From the NCBI GenBank assembly GCA_044221335.1, contig JBGAPI010000019.1, forward strand, positions 26,042 through 90,041: a DNA stretch of 64,000 nucleotides, written 5' to 3'. Below the pieces are notes generated by a model. It saw nothing but the letters and a program-made list of their open reading frames with translations. It searched no databases and was not told where the DNA came from. Of the stretch, positions 43,349 to 54,311 are shown in pieces (the stretch's first letter is position 1; each line of letters opens with the position of its first letter). Position numbers and translations under genes: made by a program. Source of the stretch: JBGAPI01 sp044221335. GTDB lineage: Bacteria > Pseudomonadota > Gammaproteobacteria > Xanthomonadales > Ahniellaceae.

Positions 43349-45361
43349 ATGTCCACCGCACCGTCTTCCGCCGATGCGCCCGCAGTACCGAACGAATTCG
43401 CCGCTCTCGGCCTGCCCGAACCGCTGCTGCGCGCGCTGAAGGCGGTCGGCTACGAGTCGCCCTCGCCGATCCAGGCCGCGACCATCCCGCCGCTGCTCGG
43501 CGGCCGCGACCTGCTGGGCCAGGCCCAGACGGGAACCGGCAAGACCGCGGCATTCGCGCTTCCGGTGCTCGCCCGGATCGACCTGCGCGGCGGACCGCCG
43601 CAGGCGCTGGTGCTCGCGCCGACCCGCGAGCTCGCCATCCAGGTCGCCGAGGCGATGCAGAAGTACGCGGCCTACCTGCCCGGTTTCCACGTGCTGCCGA
43701 TCTACGGCGGCCAGAGCTACGGTCCGCAGCTGGCGGGCCTGAAGCGCGGCGCGCAGGTCGTCGTCGGCACCCCGGGCCGGGTGATCGACCACCTCGAGCG
43801 CGGCTCGCTCGACCTGTCGCAGCTGAAGTTCCTGGTGCTCGACGAAGCCGACGAGATGCTCAACATGGGCTTCATCGACGACGTCGAGAAGGTGCTGGCG
43901 AAGACGCCGGCCGAGCGCCAGGTCGCGCTGTTCTCGGCGACCATGCCGCCGCCGATCAAGCGGATCGCCGACCGCTATCTCAAGGACCCCGAACAGATCG
44001 CGATCAAGGCCAGGACGGCGACCGCGGAGCGGGTCAACCAGCGCTACTGGGCGGTCAGCGGGCTGCACAAGCTCGATGCGCTCACCCGGATTCTCGAGAC
44101 CGAGAAGTTCGACGGCATGATCGTGTTCAGCCGCACCAAGCAGGGCACCGAGGAGCTGGCCGAGAAGCTCTCGGCGCGCGGCTTCGCGGCGGCGGCGATC
44201 AACGGCGACGTCGAGCAGAAGCAGCGCGAGCGCACCATCGCGCGGCTGAAGGAAGGACAGATCGACATCCTGGTCGCCACCGACGTCGCCGCCCGCGGCC
44301 TCGACGTCGAGCGGATCAGCCACGTGGTCAACTACGACATCCCCTACGACCCCGAGGCTTATGTCCACCGGATCGGCCGCACCGGCCGCGCCGGGCGCAG
44401 CGGCGAGGCGATCCTGTTCGTCACCCCGCGCGAACGCGGCATGCTGCGCTCGATCGAGCGCGTGACCCGCCAGCCGATCACGCCGATGCAGCTGCCTTCG
44501 GTCGACGACGTCAACAACAGCCGCGTCGATCGCTTCATGAAGAAGATCACGGACACCCTCGGTGCCGGCGGTCTCGACCAGTTCCAGCAGGTGATCGAAC
44601 GCTACGAGCGCGAGCACAACGTGCCGGCGCTGGAGATCGCGGCGGCGCTGGCGGCGCTGGCGCAGGGCCGCAGCAAGCTGTTCCTGGAGAAGAATGCGGA
44701 AGTGCGCGAATTCGTGCCGACGCCGGACCGGGGCGTTCGTCCGGATCGCGCGCCGCGCCGCGAGGCCGGCGAGCGTCCGGCACGGTTCGAGCGACCGGCG
44801 CGCGCCGAGCGCTTCGAGTCGCGCGGTGCCGAGCCTGCGGACCGCCCGGCGATGGAGAAGCGCTTCAACCGCCATGAGCCCGTGGACGACTCTTCCGACG
44901 CTCCGCGGTCTGCGCAGCATGGCCCGGATGCGAAAGCGAGAAGGTCTCCGGCGCGCGAACGCGCGCCGGAGCAGGGCATGGAGACCTTTCGCATCGAGGT
45001 CGGCCACAACCACCAGGTGAAGCCCGGCAACATCGTCGGCGCGATCGCCAACGAGGCAGGGCTCGAGAGCAGGTTCATCGGCCGCATCGAGATCTACGAA
45101 CAGCACAGTCTCATCGACCTGCCCGAGGGCATGCCCGACGACGTCCTGGCGCACCTGCAGACGGTGTGGGTGGCGGGCCAGCGCCTGCGCATCCGGCGCG
45201 ACGATGGCACGGCCCCCGCGCCCATCGCGGCGGCTCGCACACCGCGCAAGCCGTTCAAGCCGGGCGCCGGCAAGTCATTCAAGTCCGCCGAGGCCAAGCC
45301 CTTCAAGCCGGGCGGCCACAAGCCGTTCAAGCCGGCCAAGAGCAAGCCGCCGCGGGGCTGA
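43349..45361 (+). CDS. deaD: DEAD-box ATP-dependent RNA helicase (DeaD/CsdA type)
   Basis: A 670-residue helicase with all motifs: AQTGTGKT (I), PTRELAIQ (Ia), TPGRVIDHLERG (Ib), VLDEADEMLNMGF (II), FSATMPPPI (III), GMIVFSRTK (IV), ATDVAARGLD (V) and HRIGRTGRAGRSG (VI). A variable Arg/Glu-rich stretch (about 465-545) is followed by a DbpA-type RNA-binding domain (HNHQVKPGNIVGAIANEAGL, YEQHSLIDLPEGM). The C-terminus is a basic tail with KPFKPG repeats. It helps ribosome assembly and RNA turnover, often at low temperature. The ribosome site GAAGGAG precedes ATG 43349. Confidence 0.96.
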   Translation: MSTAPSSADAPAVPNEFAALGLPEPLLRALKAVGYESPSPIQAATIPPLLGGRDLLGQAQTGTGKTAAFALPVLARIDLRGGPPQALVLAPTRELAIQVAEAMQKYAAYLPGFHVLPIYGGQSYGPQLAGLKRGAQVVVGTPGRVIDHLERGSLDLSQLKFLVLDEADEMLNMGFIDDVEKVLAKTPAERQVALFSATMPPPIKRIADRYLKDPEQIAIKARTATAERVNQRYWAVSGLHKLDALTRILETEKFDGMIVFSRTKQGTEELAEKLSARGFAAAAINGDVEQKQRERTIARLKEGQIDILVATDVAARGLDVERISHVVNYDIPYDPEAYVHRIGRTGRAGRSGEAILFVTPRERGMLRSIERVTRQPITPMQLPSVDDVNNSRVDRFMKKITDTLGAGGLDQFQQVIERYEREHNVPALEIAAALAALAQGRSKLFLEKNAEVREFVPTPDRGVRPDRAPRREAGERPARFERPARAERFESRGAEPADRPAMEKRFNRHEPVDDSSDAPRSAQHGPDAKARRSPARERAPEQGMETFRIEVGHNHQVKPGNIVGAIANEAGLESRFIGRIEIYEQHSLIDLPEGMPDDVLAHLQTVWVAGQRLRIRRDDGTAPAPIAAARTPRKPFKPGAGKSFKSAEAKPFKPGGHKPFKPAKSKPPRG

Positions 45362-45754
45362 TGGCCGCGGTCACGGCCTGACGCTTCGACGTCGCCGCCA
45401 ACGGGCGCCACGCCCTGCTGGCGTTCCCGTCACGCGGCGTGGTCGATCCCGCCGCCGACCCATCGACCGCGGCCGGCCGGTCGGACCCAGCGGACGCTGG
45501 TGGCGCCGCCTGCCGGCGCGATTGAAGTCTGCCAAGGCTCGAACTCGCCTCGTTGCGGTCCGCCGCGACCTCGCCGAGCCGGTTCTGTCTCCGGATGCCA
45601 CTCGTTTCCGGTCCGACCTGCGACGCGCCCCGATCCTCGCATTTCCCGCGGACGCGCAGTGCTCCGAGGTTTTGTGATGGTTCTGACTCGATACTATGAT
45701 CGCGTCCATCGACCGGCGGCGCTGCGCAGCGCCTGAACCTCTGCAGGAATTTCC
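45362..45754. other. Gap upstream of lexA-like gene
   Basis: About 390 bp with only low-quality overlapping ORFs on both strands. Near 45691 a TACTAT -10-like box lies about 60 bp before the lexA start, with no convincing -35. I could not find a clear LexA operator by eye. The AGGA ribosome site precedes ATG 45755. Confidence 0.35.
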
Positions 45755-46732
45755 ATGGCCACGTCCGGCAAGCCCAGCGCCACCACGCGCTCGCGGAAAC
45801 CGAAACAGAACCTCGATCAGATGGACCTGTGGGGGCAGCCGCGGCCGGTCGACGATGCCAGCCTGGTCGACGGTTCTCCCGAGGTCGTTTCCACCTTGGA
45901 TTCCACAGGCATCGTGATGGAGAACGAATCCACTGCGACCGTCACGGCGGGATCAACGCCGGAGAACGAGGTCGTCGCCGTCGCCGCGCAGGAGATCGCA
46001 GCGAACGACGCGCCCGCGACGGAATCCCGCGGGCCGGTCGTCGAGACTCCGGCCCGGCGTACTCACCGGGAGAACGGAGCCACGACCCCGGTCTCCCGCC
46101 TGTTCGGTGCGGTCGGCGGCGCTCGCCCCAGCCCGGCGCTCACTCGTCGCCAGATCGATCTCCTCGCCTACCTGAAGCAGCGCCAGCAGCGTGGCGCCAA
46201 TCCGCCGTCGCTACCCGAGATCTGCCGCGACCTCGGCCTGTCCTCCCGCGGCTCCCTGCACAAGCAGGTCGTCGCCCTGGTCGAGGCCGGACTGGTCGAG
46301 CCGATGGCCGGCAAGCAGCGCGGCGTGCGCCTGATTTCCGCCGCCAACGACGACGAGCGGATGGTGCCGATGCTGGGAGCGATCGCGGCCGGACGCCCGA
46401 TCGAGGCCATGTTCCATGGCGAGAGCCTCGCCCTGCCCGGCTGGCTGAAGACCGCTCCGAACTGCTTCGCCCTGCGTGTCCGCGGCGACTCGATGCGCGA
46501 CGCCGGCATCCTGGACGGCGACGTCGTCGTGGTCGAGGCCCGCACCGCCGCTCGCGACGGCGAGACCGTCGTCGCCCTGATCGACGGCGAGGAAGCCACG
46601 CTGAAGCGCATCGAACAGCGTCCCGACGCGGTCATCCTGCATTCCGCCAACCCTGGTTTCGAGCCGATGCACTTCGGCCACGGTCGGGTGCAGGTCCAGG
46701 GCATCGTGGTCGCGCAGATCCGCAAGTATTGA
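45755..46732 (+). CDS. lexA: LexA-family SOS repressor with a long N-terminal extension
   Basis: A 325-residue protein, against about 200 for ordinary LexA. Residues 129-193 are the LexA winged helix (LTRRQIDLLAYLKQRQQRGA, PSLPEICRDLGLSSRGSLHK). The S24 autoprotease follows with the cleavage bond Ala212-Gly213 (AIAAGRPIEA), Ser246 (RGDSMRDAG) and Lys284 (EEATLKRIE), all intact, so RecA-stimulated self-cleavage is expected. The first 125 residues are acidic, low-complexity and without a recognised domain, starting with a basic patch (RSRKPKQ). An internal ATG at 45917 could give a shorter form, but ATG 45755 has an AGGA site. No recA, imuA or dnaE2 is adjacent. Confidence 0.87.
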   Translation: MATSGKPSATTRSRKPKQNLDQMDLWGQPRPVDDASLVDGSPEVVSTLDSTGIVMENESTATVTAGSTPENEVVAVAAQEIAANDAPATESRGPVVETPARRTHRENGATTPVSRLFGAVGGARPSPALTRRQIDLLAYLKQRQQRGANPPSLPEICRDLGLSSRGSLHKQVVALVEAGLVEPMAGKQRGVRLISAANDDERMVPMLGAIAAGRPIEAMFHGESLALPGWLKTAPNCFALRVRGDSMRDAGILDGDVVVVEARTAARDGETVVALIDGEEATLKRIEQRPDAVILHSANPGFEPMHFGHGRVQVQGIVVAQIRKY

Positions 46733-46736
46733 GGAG

Positions 46737-46754
46737 AGCGGCGCTCGCGCCGCT
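46737..46754 (+). terminator. Hairpin just after the lexA stop
   Basis: AGCGGCG, loop CTCG, CGCCGCT, four bases after TGA. No T-run follows. It is likely a weak or Rho-assisted transcript end. Confidence 0.45.
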
Positions 46755-46840
46755 GCCCCTTGTCGCCTGACTTGCATGAGCGGCGGCGGACGCGACCGCC
46801 ACGACCGACAGCCGTCGCGGCTCACGGAACCGAGGGCCCG

Positions 46841-46993
46841 TCATTGCGAGCGCAGCGAAGCGATCCAGCGCCTTTGCTCGCCTTTGCTCTTCGCCGCGTC
46901 AGAATCAAGAGCAAGGGCGCTGGATTGCTTCGCTGCGCTCGCAATGACGAGGGTCTCTCGCGGGATCCGTCGGGGCTCGCGCCCCTCCCGCAA
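46841..46993. repeat. GCGAAGCGATCCAG-type doublet plus one GGAGGGGCGCGAGCC copy
   Basis: A copy at 46841-46870 (TCATTGCGAGCGCAGCGAAG) and its inverted partner at 46918-46950 (TGGATTGCTTCGCTGCGCTC). A single inverted copy of the second repeat family is at 46966-46993 (CGTCGGGGCTCGCGCCCCTC). These fill most of the 46733-47109 gap, whose last 60 bp hold the next promoter. Confidence 0.8.
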
Positions 46994-47047
46994 CCGCCGC
47001 GCCGCGCGATGGCAAATCGCGATTCCGTCAAACAGCAACGACGCCGC

Positions 47048-47105
47048 TTGACCCGCCGCCCCCCCGCCCCTACGCTAATCCATCCTTCAATCGCGATATA
47101 AGGAT
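47048..47105 (+). promoter_or_regulatory. Promoter and 24-bp palindromic operator of the ArsR-methyltransferase/metH operon
   Basis: A TTGACC -35 (47048-47053), 17 bp, then a TACGCT -10 (47071-47076). Downstream, 47082-47105 is a near-perfect palindrome: ATCCTT and AAGGAT arms around ATCGCGAT, matching its own reverse complement at 20 of 24 positions. It covers the expected transcription start and the AAGGA ribosome site, so binding by the downstream ArsR protein would block both. The regulator assignment is inferred. Confidence 0.65.
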
Positions 47106-47109
47106 AGAG

Positions 47110-48087
47110 ATGGATCTGGCCGGCGCCTCCGCGCTGTTTCGCGTGCTGTCCGACCCGACCCGGATGCGGCTGGTCGCCCTGGTCGAGCGCGAGGAGCTGA
47201 CGGTCGCGGAACTGGCCGCGATCACCCGGCTGGCGCAGCCGCGGGTGTCGACCCATCTCGCCAAGCTGAAGGAGATCGACCTGGTGCGCGACCGCCGTGC
47301 CGGCGTGTCGGCCTACTACCGCTTCAACTCCGACGCGGATCCGCTGCTGACCCGGCTGTGGACCGAGCTCCGCGCAGGCGCCGACGACGCGCTGCTGCGC
47401 GCCGACGCCACTCGCCTGCCGGCGGTACTCGCGCAACGCGCCCGCGAGGCCAACTGGGCGGACAGCGTGGCCGGTGACATGGAACGGCACTACTCCCCGG
47501 GCCGCACCTGGGAGGCCCTGGCGCGCTCGCTCGGCCTGCTGCTCGAGCTCGGCGACGTGCTCGACCTCGCGTCCGGCGACGGCGTGCTGGCCGAACTGCT
47601 GGCGCCGCGCGCCCGCTCGATCACCTGCGTCGACGCCAGCCCGCGTGTGGTCGCCGCCGCCCGCCGCCGGCTCGCGCCGCTCGCCAACGTGCGGGTGCTG
47701 GAGGGCGACATGCACGCGCTCGCGCTGGAGCCCGGATTCGACCTGGTGCTGTCGATGCACGCGCTGACCTACAGCGATGCGCCGGCGCGCGCGCTGGCCG
47801 AGTCGGCCCGCCTGCTGCGCCCCGGCGGCCGCCTGCTGGTCGCGACCCTGGCCCGCCACGCCCACCGCACCGCGGTCGCGCCCTTCGACCACCGCAACCT
47901 CGGTTTCGCGCCGGACGAGCTCGCCGCGCTGGCGACCGACGCCGGCCTGCGGGTGCGTTCCTGCAGCGCCGCGGCGCGCGAGCGGCGGCCGCCGCACTTC
48001 GAGGTCGTTACACTGCTCGCCGAAAAGCCGTCCGGACGTCCGGATGGCGAGACTTCCACTGCCGCGAACCGCAAGGCCCGCCGATGA
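47110..48087 (+). CDS. ArsR-type regulator fused to a SAM-dependent methyltransferase
   Basis: A 325-residue two-domain protein. Residues 1-85 form an ArsR winged helix (FRVLSDPTRMRLVALVEREE, RLAQPRVSTHLAKLKEIDLV, the recognition helix). No metal-binding CxC is present. Residues about 130-310 are a class I methyltransferase fold (VLDLASGDGVLAELLAPRA as motif I, ITCVDASPRVVAAARRRL, LLRPGGRLLVATL). It overlaps metH part 1 by four bases. Related regulators (SahR group) control the methionine cycle in response to S-adenosylhomocysteine; the fused domain could be the SAM/SAH sensor rather than an enzyme. That sensing role is inferred. Confidence 0.88.
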   Translation: MDLAGASALFRVLSDPTRMRLVALVEREELTVAELAAITRLAQPRVSTHLAKLKEIDLVRDRRAGVSAYYRFNSDADPLLTRLWTELRAGADDALLRADATRLPAVLAQRAREANWADSVAGDMERHYSPGRTWEALARSLGLLLELGDVLDLASGDGVLAELLAPRARSITCVDASPRVVAAARRRLAPLANVRVLEGDMHALALEPGFDLVLSMHALTYSDAPARALAESARLLRPGGRLLVATLARHAHRTAVAPFDHRNLGFAPDELAALATDAGLRVRSCSAAARERRPPHFEVVTLLAEKPSGRPDGETSTAANRKARR

Positions 48088-49174
48088 ACACCCTGCCCTG
48101 GCTGCACCCCGCGCGCGTCGCCGCGCTGACCACCGCGCTGGCCGAGCGCATCCTGCTGCTCGACGGCGCGATGGGCACCATGCTGCAGGCCCACCGCCTC
48201 GACGAGGACGGCTACCGCGGCGCCCGCTTCGCCCACGCCTGTGCCCACGAGCACGGCCACGCCGGTTGCGACCTCAAGGGCAACAACGACCTGCTGTCGC
48301 TGACCCAGCCCGAGATCGTGCGCGGCGTGCACCGCGCCTACCTCGAGGCCGGAGCCGACCTGATCGAGACCAACACCTTCAATGCCACCGCCATCGCCCA
48401 GGCCGACTACGCGATGGAAGCGATGGTCTACGAGCTGAACCGCGAGGGCGCGCGGCTCGCGCGCCTCGAATGCGACGCGATGACGGCGAAGACCCCGGAC
48501 CGCCCGCGATTCGTCGTCGGCGTGCTCGGTCCGACCAATCGCACGGCCTCGATCAGCCCCGACGTCAACAACCCGGGCTTCCGCAACGTCGACTTCGATG
48601 CGCTGGTCGCCGCCTACCGCGAGGCCACCGAGGGCCTGATCGACGGCGGCAGCGACACGATCATGGTCGAGACCATCTTCGACACGCTGAACGCCAAGGC
48701 GGCGCTGGCCGCGATCGAGGACGTCTTCGTCGCCCGCGGCGCCCGGCTGCCGGTGATGATCTCCGGGACCATCACCGACAGGTCCGGCCGCACGCTGTCC
48801 GGCCAGACCGCCGACGCCTTCTGGTATTCGCTGCGCCACGCGCGGCCGCTGGCGGTGGGCCTCAACTGCGCGCTCGGCGCCACCGAGATGCGCGCCTACG
48901 TCGACCTGATCGCGAGCGTCGCCGAATGCGCCGTCAGCGCGCACCCGAACGCCGGCCTCCCGAACGCCTTCGGCGAGTACGACGAGACTCCGGAGCAGAT
49001 GGCTGCGACCCTCCGGGAATTCGCCGCCAGCGGCCTGGTCGACATCGTCGGCGGCTGCTGCGGGACCACGCCCGCGCACATCCGCGCGATCGCCGAGGCG
49101 CTCGCGCCGATCCGTCCGCGGATGGCGCAGCAGCGGGATCCGGCGGCGACGGCGGCGACCGTGGCGGTCGCGGC

Positions 49175-49178
<4 letters not shown>
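48084..49178 (+). CDS. metH: Methionine synthase, homocysteine-binding part (split MetH, N-terminal subunit)
   Basis: A 364-residue protein equal to the first domain of cobalamin-dependent methionine synthase. It has LLDGAMGTMLQ at the N-terminus, GADLIETNTFNAT, ETIFDTLNAKAAL, and the zinc ligands Cys in GLNCALGA and Cys-Cys in VGGCCGTTPAHI. It binds homocysteine for methylation. The protein ends with an Ala-rich tail, and the next gene starts in its stop (ATGA), so both halves are made together. Splitting at this linker is known in xanthomonads. Confidence 0.94.
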
Positions 49179-51952
<2,774 letters not shown>

Positions 51953-52020
51953 CGGCGCCTGTACAGCCGCGGCGTCAAGGCGCACCCTTGCGACTGCCGC
52001 TCTCGCCCCAGGACCGCCCG

Positions 52021-52644
52021 ATGACCCAACTCGGCCCCCGCTATACCGAAGCCGTCGACTACGTCCGGGTCGCCCATGCGAATCACTACCGCAAGGGCAC
52101 CCGCATTCCCTATCTCTATCACCTGCTCGGCGTATCGAGCCTGGTGCTGGAATTCGGCGGCGACGAAAACCAGGCGATCGCCGGGCTGCTGCACGACGTG
52201 ATCGAGGACTGCGGCGGCGAACACGAGGCGAAGATCCGCGCGCAATTCGGTCCCGAGGTCGCCGCGATCGTGCTGGCCTGCACCGACGGCAGCGCGGAAT
52301 CGAAAGCCGCAGCGACCGATCCCGACGCGAAACTTGCCGACTGGCGCCGGCGCAAGATCGCCTACCTCGCGCATCTCGCCAACGAAACGGACGCGGCCCT
52401 CCTGGTCTCCGCGTGCGACAAGCTGCACAACGCGCGCGCCATCGTCGGCGACCTCGAGAATCCCGCGGTCGGTGTGGCGGTCTTTGAGCGCTTCACGGCG
52501 GGGCGCGACGGCACGCTCGCCTACTACCACTCGCTGTCGCGGATCTTCTCCGAGCGGAGCTCGCCGGTGACGGTGGCGCTGGACCTCACGGTCGCGCGGA
52601 TGCACACGCTGGCGGGTCGCGCGACACGGCAGGCGCTGGTGTAG
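52021..52644 (+). CDS. HD-domain hydrolase resembling small (p)ppGpp hydrolases
   Basis: A 207-residue protein with the RelA/SpoT-type HD pattern: RKGTRIPYLYHLLGVSSLV (first His), AIAGLLHDVIEDCGG (His-Asp, the E-D pair) and LVSACDKLHNARAIVGDL (the D-x-L-H-N segment). No synthetase domain is present. This layout fits single-domain alarmone hydrolases (MESH1-like), though other HD phosphohydrolases are possible. It starts at ATG 52021, 68 bp after metH. Its TAG stop is the first part of a large palindromic repeat. Confidence 0.82.
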   Translation: MTQLGPRYTEAVDYVRVAHANHYRKGTRIPYLYHLLGVSSLVLEFGGDENQAIAGLLHDVIEDCGGEHEAKIRAQFGPEVAAIVLACTDGSAESKAAATDPDAKLADWRRRKIAYLAHLANETDAALLVSACDKLHNARAIVGDLENPAVGVAVFERFTAGRDGTLAYYHSLSRIFSERSSPVTVALDLTVARMHTLAGRATRQALV

Positions 52645-52771
52645 GAGCGGCGTGAGCCACGAAGCCTTTTTGTGGGAGGGGCGCGAGCCCCGATGCTCTG
52701 ATCCTGCCAGGCACCTCACCATCGGGGCACGCGCCCCTCCCACAAAGGCATCGCGGCTCACGCCGCTCCAA
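52642..52771. repeat. 130-bp composite palindrome (two repeat families nested)
   Basis: Each arm is about 52 bp: TAGGAGCGGCGTGAGCCACG, then a short T-rich link, then TGTGGGAGGGGCGCGAGCCC. The right arm (52720-52771) is the reverse complement with few differences. Each arm also contains two small palindromes. The left edge provides the stop codon of the HD gene. The RNA from either strand would form a very long hairpin. Confidence 0.85.
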
Positions 52772-52788
52772 CGACAGTCGCATACGAG

Positions 52789-52810
52789 AAGGGCGCCTCG
52801 CGGCGCCCTT
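52789..52810. terminator. Perfect 9-bp hairpin between convergent genes
   Basis: AAGGGCGCC, loop TCGC, GGCGCCCTT, between the HD gene (plus) and the cytochrome gene (minus). The stem ends in A/T pairs but no T-run follows, so a bidirectional terminator is plausible, not certain. Confidence 0.5.
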
Positions 52811-52835
52811 CGTCATGTGATGCAACGCCGTCGGA

Positions 52836-54146
52836 TCACGGCGCCGCCTGGCGCAGTTCCTTCAGCGCGGCCACGAAGCGCGGCATCGCGAAGTTGTCGC
52901 CGTTGTCGACCGTGGCGTACAGCGCGTCGACTCGGTTCTGCAGCAGCTTGGAGCGCTGCTCGTCGATCTTGCCGTTGTTCTGGAACGCGACCACGACCGA
53001 CTGCGAGGCCATCGCCGCCTGCTCCGCCGCCGAGTAGTCGCGGAACTCGCCGCGATCCGCGTCGTCGACGATGCTCTGCAGGATCTGGCCGAGCGTGCCC
53101 GGCTGGAAGTCGTGCGCCGCGATCTTGTCGAGTTCGCCGCGGATGGTGGCGGCAAGCTGCTTCGCCGCCGCCACGGTGGACGCGCGGTCCTTGGTGGTGG
53201 CCTGATGCAGCGCGCGGGTCTGGTCGCGGACGCGATCGGCGGCGGCCTTGTCGACCGTGGCCAGCACGTGGCGGAACATGACGAGGTTGGAGTCGTTCAG
53301 GCGGACGACGCCGGGGCCGAGGCCGGTGCCCTGGCGCGGACCCCACTTGTTGGCGCCCATCGGCTTGTGGCACGCGTGGCAGTCGAACAGCACGAGCTCC
53401 GGGAAGATGCCCTGCATTCCGGCGCGCTCGTCGACCAGCAGGTCGAGCAGGTTGGCGGCGGCGATGCCCTGGCCCAGGCCCCAGTCGCGGACGCCGTTCC
53501 AGTTGCCCTTGCGCTCGGTGTAGTCGTCGTCGACCTTGTAGTGCGGATTCAGCCAGGTGAAGGTGTCGAGCTCGAACGACAGCCGCGGATGGCCCGCGCC
53601 CATGATCCGATGGGTGATCATCCGATCGGCGGTGCCCATGTGGCAGGTCAGGCACAGCTGGGCGCGCTTGACCGGGTTGTCGGTCGGGTACATGCCCTTG
53701 GCGAGGTTGTCGGCGTGCTTCACCGACTTGTCGGCGTGGGCCGACAGCCACTGCTCGGAACCGCCGTGGCAGGCTTCGCAGCCGACGCCGTCGGAGAGCT
53801 GGAACTTCTCGCCCCGATTCGACTCGGGGGTGTTGTCGGCGTGACAGTCGATGCAGATCTTGGCGCTGGTCGCATCACCGATACCGAGCTTCTGCGCGAT
53901 CGAACGACCCCGTTCGGAACGCAGGACCTGGAACGCCTTGGTCGCATGCGGATCGAATTCCTGCCAGTAGGCGAATTCGTTCTGCATCACGTGGGATTCC
54001 TTGAACGGCTGCGACGCGCCATGGCAGACGCTGTTCGCGCAGCTCGCGACACCCATGTGCTTGTGCGCCTCCACGTCGGCGACCGCGGCGCCGCGAGCGA
54101 ACAACGGCAAAGACAGCAGCAGCATCCCCATCCAGCGCATCTTCAT
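52836..54146 (-). CDS. Multiheme cytochrome c (cytochrome c554-like)
   Basis: A 436-residue periplasmic protein with a signal peptide (MGMLLLSLPLFARGAAVA). Five heme attachment sites are visible: C36-x4-C41-H42 (CANSVCH, unusual spacing), CIDCH at 98-102, CEACH at 123-127, CLTCH at 165-169 and CHACH at 256-260. Several single His residues (HKH near 29, HPR near 186) could be axial ligands. The pattern resembles the cytochrome c554/multiheme electron-transfer group. The last 170 residues have no heme motif and look helical. ATG 54146 follows GGAGGAAGG. It stands alone; the electron donor and acceptor are unknown. Confidence 0.87.
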   Translation of the reverse strand: MKMRWMGMLLLSLPLFARGAAVADVEAHKHMGVASCANSVCHGASQPFKESHVMQNEFAYWQEFDPHATKAFQVLRSERGRSIAQKLGIGDATSAKICIDCHADNTPESNRGEKFQLSDGVGCEACHGGSEQWLSAHADKSVKHADNLAKGMYPTDNPVKRAQLCLTCHMGTADRMITHRIMGAGHPRLSFELDTFTWLNPHYKVDDDYTERKGNWNGVRDWGLGQGIAAANLLDLLVDERAGMQGIFPELVLFDCHACHKPMGANKWGPRQGTGLGPGVVRLNDSNLVMFRHVLATVDKAAADRVRDQTRALHQATTKDRASTVAAAKQLAATIRGELDKIAAHDFQPGTLGQILQSIVDDADRGEFRDYSAAEQAAMASQSVVVAFQNNGKIDEQRSKLLQNRVDALYATVDNGDNFAMPRFVAALKELRQAAP

Positions 54147-54196
54147 TGCCTTCCTCCCCAGAAGGTAGCTGTGAAAGCGCCGTCCTGCGCTTCCCC

Positions 54197-54209
54197 TTTG
54201 ACGGTCAAA
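54197..54209. promoter_or_regulatory. TTTGAC-G-GTCAAA palindrome upstream of the cytochrome gene
   Basis: A perfect 13-bp palindrome about 50 bp upstream of the cytochrome start. It could be a regulator site, and the GTCAA halves recall, but do not match, FNR-type sites. Function is unproven. Confidence 0.35.
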
Positions 54210-54311
54210 ACAGCTTGGCGTCACCTGCCGACGTTCGGGACGGGCAGATCATGCGTGCCCGTATTATGCCATCGGCGACGATTCTGCCAATGGGGTTGAT
54301 CTCGGACCAAT

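Noticed and set aside
42032..45154. 1040-codon minus-strand frame across the helicase gene
   Set aside because: Only the part up to 43267 is the YcaQ-like protein. The rest is antisense to the DEAD-box helicase.
45660..45755. LexA operator in front of the lexA-like gene
   Set aside because: No convincing symmetrical site was found by eye; only a TACTAT -10-like box.
47048..47110. Cobalamin or SAM riboswitch in front of metH
   Set aside because: The leader is too short for a riboswitch (about 30 bases between the expected start and ATG). A palindromic operator fits better.
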